Below, in pieces: positions 59,001 to 64,000 of a stretch of DNA of 64,000 nt. The DNA comes from Branchiostoma floridae (taxonomy: Eukaryota; Chordata; Leptocardii; Amphioxiformes; Branchiostomatidae): positions 14,477,873-14,541,872 of the forward strand of contig NC_049991.1 in NCBI RefSeq assembly GCF_000003815.2, in the 5' to 3' direction. The notes under the pieces are model-generated. The model was given only the letters and a program-made list of their open reading frames with translations. It did no database searches and was not told the DNA's origin. Every line of letters begins with the position of its first letter. Within the stretch, counting starts at the first letter, position 1. Made by a program: the position numbers and the translations under genes.

Positions 59001-62000
59001 TCTAGTTCAAGGAGAAGTATGGTTTAAGTCACCCTACATACCTCTAAGAAAAGAGATTACATTTAAAATGGCTTGTTAGATTTTTCAGAGAAAGCTGGGC
59101 TCAAATGAGTATTCTTGGTGCGACATGTGTTGCATTTTGAATTTTTTCCCCTGATAAGCCGATTTTGGCTTTGCAAATATGGGGTGCTGCGAACAATGGT
59201 GTTAATGGGAAATGGTTTTGGATTTCAGAATTCTTTGCAACTAGCCGATTTTTGCACCAAAGTGTATTGCAAATAGCTGGTTTCCACTGTAAATGTACGT
59301 CAACAGAATTGTGGGGTCTTTCCATGGTGCTGAAAATATTGCTGATGAAATAACTTTCCTTTCCTTTCTAACGTTAATAAGATGTCCTGGAATTTCACCT
59401 CGAAAGGTTCTATGTCATCAATGCAGTTACAAAATGTATTTGCATGAGTACAATGTGCAGTAGGTCTCTTAATGTGGGCTTTCATGCAAATATTCTGACG
59501 GGGACTTCCAAGAAAACGTCTATGATCGTGTTGCTTAGTCCATGGAAAAGTAAAAATCTATACGTTAAAAAGGCTTTGATGGTGACAAGTTTCTTATCCT
59601 CCCATGAACTATCTTGGAACAGCCCAGGCATGTTTTTGATTCGTGCCCGACCACATCTTGAGACCTGGTGCTGCGTAGTGACCCCATCAGCCTGGCAGGG
59701 AAATCACTTTAACAAGTCAATAGGCTTTGCTGTCCATGCACCTGTGGATGTAATGAAAATGGATTACAAATGCATTCAAAGTCAGAAGTTGCTGCTCAAA
59801 ACCACCTTAAACAGCACTGCAAATCTATGAGATTGGCAGCTACAATATTTCCTTTAATGACCAAAGGCCAAAATGTCAGCTAAGATTTCAAAGGAATTCA
59901 AAACTAGCCTAAAAACATTTTTCAGGGACAGAATTACATATTTCACATTACATTTTGCTCATTGCAGTCTCTGGCAGTGGAACATCATGTTGAATGTACT
60001 GAATTACTTTATGAACGTAATGTGATTGTTCTATTTTGTATCGCTTAACCTTCATTGCCTTATTATGTTTTAACACCAAGTATGCAATTAAGTATGTTTC
60101 AATGGCTACAATGTGCTTGCAGGCTGTTAGCCAACCAAACAAGAATATTATTACTATTCTCAGTTTGCTTACTTATCATATACTTTCAAGTATCCGTATA
60201 TGAATTAACTGATTTCTCCAGGAGCAAAATATTGTTTGGAATAAGATAATTTCCTTGATAACATGAGACTGTATAGTGGATGATATATTGCCCACCTCCC
60301 TGACACTCTGTTTCTGAATCAGCCCTAAATGGAGGATAATTTGCCACTATGATGACAAATGACCCTGTGGTAAGGGTCAATTCCTGCCCATTATTATGGA
60401 TGGTTGGAAAAAGATTTGACCGTTTGCCTATTGGTCCGAATGTCAAAGTAGTTATATACAAATTGGACTATGATATCAGATAGATATACACAATCTTGTC
60501 CTGTGTCCAGGACCAGTCTTTACATCCTGGAACGGATATGCATTTGTTGGGCAAAATTTTCACCAGCCATGAAAAAAATATCAACTTCCTGACGTGAAAT
60601 TGCTGAAAAGGCTTTTTCCTTAGCTTAGAATGACACATTTAACAACAAAAATCAACAACAAGGGCTCCAAAACAACAGCTGGGATGGAAAATAAGTAAAA
60701 TCTGGAGACAGCCCTCAGACATACATGTATATGTAGATCTGAGAATAAATTTTACACAGTACTCACACCCTTTGCCCTGGGTAATTATAGAATAATGTAG
60801 AGGCAAAATTCTTATCCTCGAAGAGTCGAGCTCCAAACAAGATATGGGCTCAATATGCCTGTAATACATGCTACATACATGTACATTCTGTATGTGCTAT
60901 ATGATACTCAATGCATGCCATGTAAAGCTACATGTACTTTACTTTGCATTGATACAGAAGTTCTCGACCCTTTTAGCCTGCGATGGATCCATCTAAAAGT
61001 ACCAGGCCTTGTATGCTGTAATGCCTTTGCCTTCATGTTAAAATTGAGTTTGTAACTCACTTCTATATGCGTGTAAATAACGCCTGTGTAGTGCTCCCTT
61101 TCAATTCACTCTAAGCACTATGTGCTGCTAAATTTATTCCCTTGTGACACATCCAAAGGAAATGTTGCAGCCAGAATGAAAGGAAACCTCTGAACAAGGT
61201 TTCAATCGCAATGCGATGCTGCCCGACATACTTCCCAATGGAACAAGAATCTTTGATGTAGACTTTGTAATGTAATATGGGGTATGGGCAACCTGTTACC
61301 CTTTGCAGGATGTTGGCTAGGAATGTTGATGGTATATGTACATGTATGCTGGTATAACATTATATACTACTGGTGAGTCAAAATGTCATGTCATGTAAAG
61401 TTCAAATTTTTGGCACTTTTGTGTGCTCAATCATATAAAAATATTACTTTGAAATGGAAAACATATTTGTACAAAGGTAAGAAAAATTCATCCAGTGAGA
61501 AGTATGCTGGATTCGGGTATGATATTGTAAGTTATTATATCTCTAAGGTCTTTGCTCAAATGTTACATGTATATGTGTTCTGTCTATAAGCACAATCATG
61601 TGTAACTCTAGGCTTAGATGACTTGTAATACTAAGTCTTGAGCACATGGAAATAAAAGTCAGAGTAGGTGTGAGATAAACAGACTACATCAAACTTCATG
61701 AAAATGGTCTTGTAATCAGCAGTTTTGTAGGCAGCCACTAGAATACATTATACAGTTTGTATTATGCCTTAGTTTGTATACGCATGTACATGTAGGTTAG
61801 TCTGCCAGACTTCTAAATCATCAGCCTTTTAAAACTGGACAACAATTGAAGAATGACATTAGCACCATTGGGCCTAAAAGGAAGCCAGCTTGTCCACAGC
61901 ACAGACATAATAGCGTCCCAGATCACTGCCATGTCATCCACAGTAATGTTCTTTTCCACTTAAGGTTACAAATGGTCTAGTCTCATAGGAAGTAGTGGTA

Positions 62001-62500
62001 GATAAAAGGGGGGTTCAATATGATATTGGCCTCACCTGGAAACAATGAGACCGATAAGGATTTTGGGGTATGATCATAATTTACAAAGCCTTTTGTGACT
62101 GTCCACCACAATTCAAATTAGTGAGGTCATCAATTCCTTTTTGCAAACATGTCATGAATAAGGAAAATGTTAGAACTGTTACCAGAGCTGAGTGGGTCAA
62201 TTCTTGTGTTCCCCATGCTATGAAATCTACTAATACATTTAATTTGTGGAAATGATTGGTGAAGTATCCCAGGCAGCGTTCCCGCCAGGCATACGTCTTT
62301 ACGTCTTTGGACGCATTTTTTTCTGGAAAGACGCATTCGGCTCGGCTGAATGCGTCCATAAAAAAATCTGAAAGAAAGGCTGACCTGTACCACCAGTGTA
62401 CAAAATGTATCTGGAATCTTTCAAAAAATCTGTGTTTATAAGAAGGAATCCTACCTTTACAATTTATACTTCAAATTGTTCACTTTCCGGTCATCCCAGT
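56097..62500. other. A/T-rich DNA, no gene recognised
   Basis: No supported exon, RNA gene or transposon. A GACGCAT-rich imperfect palindrome lies at 62296-62362. Confidence 0.4.
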
Positions 62501-63660
62501 AGTCTGGGCATGGGGCGGAGCGCGGCACGTTTTACAACTAGCGGACCCATGTGCGACACACCCAGCCACGCGCCAGTCTGAGCTGTCCGTTGCGCAATGT
62601 AATTTTTTGTAGTCCGTGACATACATCTGACAGTCAGCATTCTCTAACACTCGTCTGGAAGAAATCTTATATAGATTTTATATTCTGATTTTAACATGAT
62701 ACTTACTTATCCTCATTTTCACGTATTTGTTAAAGATTTGTGGTTAATACTAGTATATTATTATTGAACAAACAAACTGTTCTGCGCGAGTGTTGCACAT
62801 CTCAACAAAAGTTCTCACGCTGTGGGCAATTGATTGGCAGTCGGTATCTTTGGCAACAGGCCACCGGCGCCAAGCAGTCTAGATTGGCCACCAGGTCCAA
62901 ATCCAATCATCTTAATAACCAATCAGCGTTTGATAAATGTAATGTTGTACTCTGTCATTGGTCACCGGGAAAAAAAACAAAAGTTACGGAGTATTAGGCG
63001 CACGTGACGTTGTTTTGTGATATTGGTAGCCGACCGTGTCGCCTGGCAAGTTTCTTCCCTAGCTGCTAACAATTTACTATTAAAGTTTCCCCATTTATCC
63101 AAGTTAAAAAAGCGGTGCGCGGTAAATAAGTGAAGAATGCAAAACTGTACACTTTATTTGTTATTTGCAAAATTTCTTATGTTTCAAAAAGACAAAATTT
63201 GTGGCAGAAAAGGGGCCGTAATATTGTCGTCAAGCGTCGATCGAGTCGGCTGTGCACTGGCACTGGCCTCCGTGGCACATGGCGCGGCACGCCCCCCTCC
63301 CCAGACGGATCGTAGATCGCAACGCCCAGCACGTTGGGACGTCTTTCTGGCTACTGCTTCAAGGCTACACCGGCACTGATCACTACCAAAGAGGCAGCAT
63401 ATCGTCCTCCTTCGAGTAATGTATAACGTTCTTGGTCTATTTAAAAAGAAATCCAGCCAAAGATTTCACGCCGAAAACGGGGTTACCTGAGGTCGCACGC
63501 TCGTGGAAAATGACGGCACGGCCTTGTAAAACCCCACCGATACGAAAATTTTGAGTAAAATCATCGGGAAAAATAGAAAAAAAAACACAAAATGTGCGTG
63601 ATGGTGTCGTTATTTTATCGTCTCGGAAAACTATTTGATGCGGGAGGGCGCAACATCGAT
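62500..63660. promoter_or_regulatory. CpG-rich promoter-like region
   Basis: CG dinucleotides and G/C content rise sharply compared with the preceding 6 kb (GCGCACGTGACG near 63000, GGCGCGGCACGCC near 63281). CACGTGACG is an E-box/CRE-like word. A transcription start is plausible; direction cannot be fixed. Confidence 0.35.
63279..63415 (+). CDS. Speculative first exon in CpG-rich region
   Basis: ATG (context GGCACATGG) opens 45 codons (MARHAPLPRRIVDRNAQHVG and on) up to a weak donor CGA/GTAATG in phase 2. If unspliced, a stop follows at once, giving 46 codons. The product is unrecognised. It is listed because the phase again equals 33046-33188 and 56044-56096. Confidence 0.2.
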
Positions 63661-64000
63661 CGCACGACTCGGTAACGTTAGACCTTTTTTTATTCAATGG
63701 CGGAAAAAATTGGCAAAATGTTTCCATGGGCTGACGAACTGGCTAGAGCCCTGTTGCGAAGCATCAAAAATTTTCATGTCTGGACAAATTATACCCTGGC
63801 CAGATCACGGAAGGCTGATTCCCTGTGCTTATAGTTTTTTTTTTTTTCATATAACGTATTTTGGGGGTTCGAGAGGGCGGTCGTCGCTCGATTACTGAAT
63901 AACGGGGGTAAAAGAGGCAACCGACATCCAATCTCAAGCGCATGATTTTCCTCTCAAATTGCAGGAAATTGTGTTTTAGAGGGTTTGAAAATCCAAATTT

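Noticed and set aside
58765-59079. 104-codon plus frame
   Set aside because: No family motifs, no splice context, and base composition like the surrounding noncoding DNA.

Overview
The window is animal nuclear DNA. The genes are spliced with GT-AG introns, a protein of animal mitochondria is encoded (TEFM), collagen/C1q secreted proteins occur as a tandem family, and small inverted-repeat transposons are dense. A cephalochordate (Branchiostoma, amphioxus) is the most likely source, judging by the C1q expansion, the short introns, the many small DNA transposons and the frequent ACATGTAC words. That is an inference; no species-diagnostic gene was found. There are two runs of N: 13107-13206 (100 N, typical of an unknown-size placeholder) and 45191-45348 (158 N).

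1-14520: a head-to-tail array of five small two-exon genes (here A, B, C, B', D), starts about 2.6-2.9 kb apart, all on the + strand. Each encodes a signal peptide, a short stalk with one Cys and two N-glycosylation sequons, a collagen Gly-X-Y segment split by one phase-1 intron, and a C-terminal C1q globular domain. The array carries a recent higher-order duplication: about 1225-5560 is nearly identical to about 6685-11330. Decayed 3' pieces of further C1q domains lie downstream of every gene. Remnants of the array's repeat unit continue to within about 100 bases of the next gene.

14609-19252: TEFM, the mitochondrial transcription elongation factor, six exons, 421 residues, apparently intact.

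19253-33000: no host gene recognised. It holds two hAT-type MITEs with perfect 8-base target duplications, a family of palindromic elements, a broken LINE reverse-transcriptase fragment, tRNA-like SINE pieces, and a dispersed 0.5 kb repeat present twice, one copy of which has been hit by a MITE.

33046-64000: a probable first coding exon of a long gene (33046-33188), followed by what looks like a very large intron. Two weaker candidate first exons (56044-56096 and 63279-63415) also end in phase 2, so all three could in principle join one downstream exon outside the window. Inside the intron are a 1.1 kb piggyBac derivative bounded by TTAA that keeps a small acidic two-exon reading frame, and, 18 bases beyond its right TTAA, a 4.9 kb CACTA/EnSpm-type element (44515-49381) with 29-base terminal repeats, subterminal repeats, a 72-base in-frame tandem repeat and an inserted LINE fragment. 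SINEs and several other MITEs complete the region.

The C1q products are probably secreted, trimerising lectin-like or complement-like molecules. TEFM is a housekeeping neighbour. Nothing in the sequence links it functionally to the C1q array.
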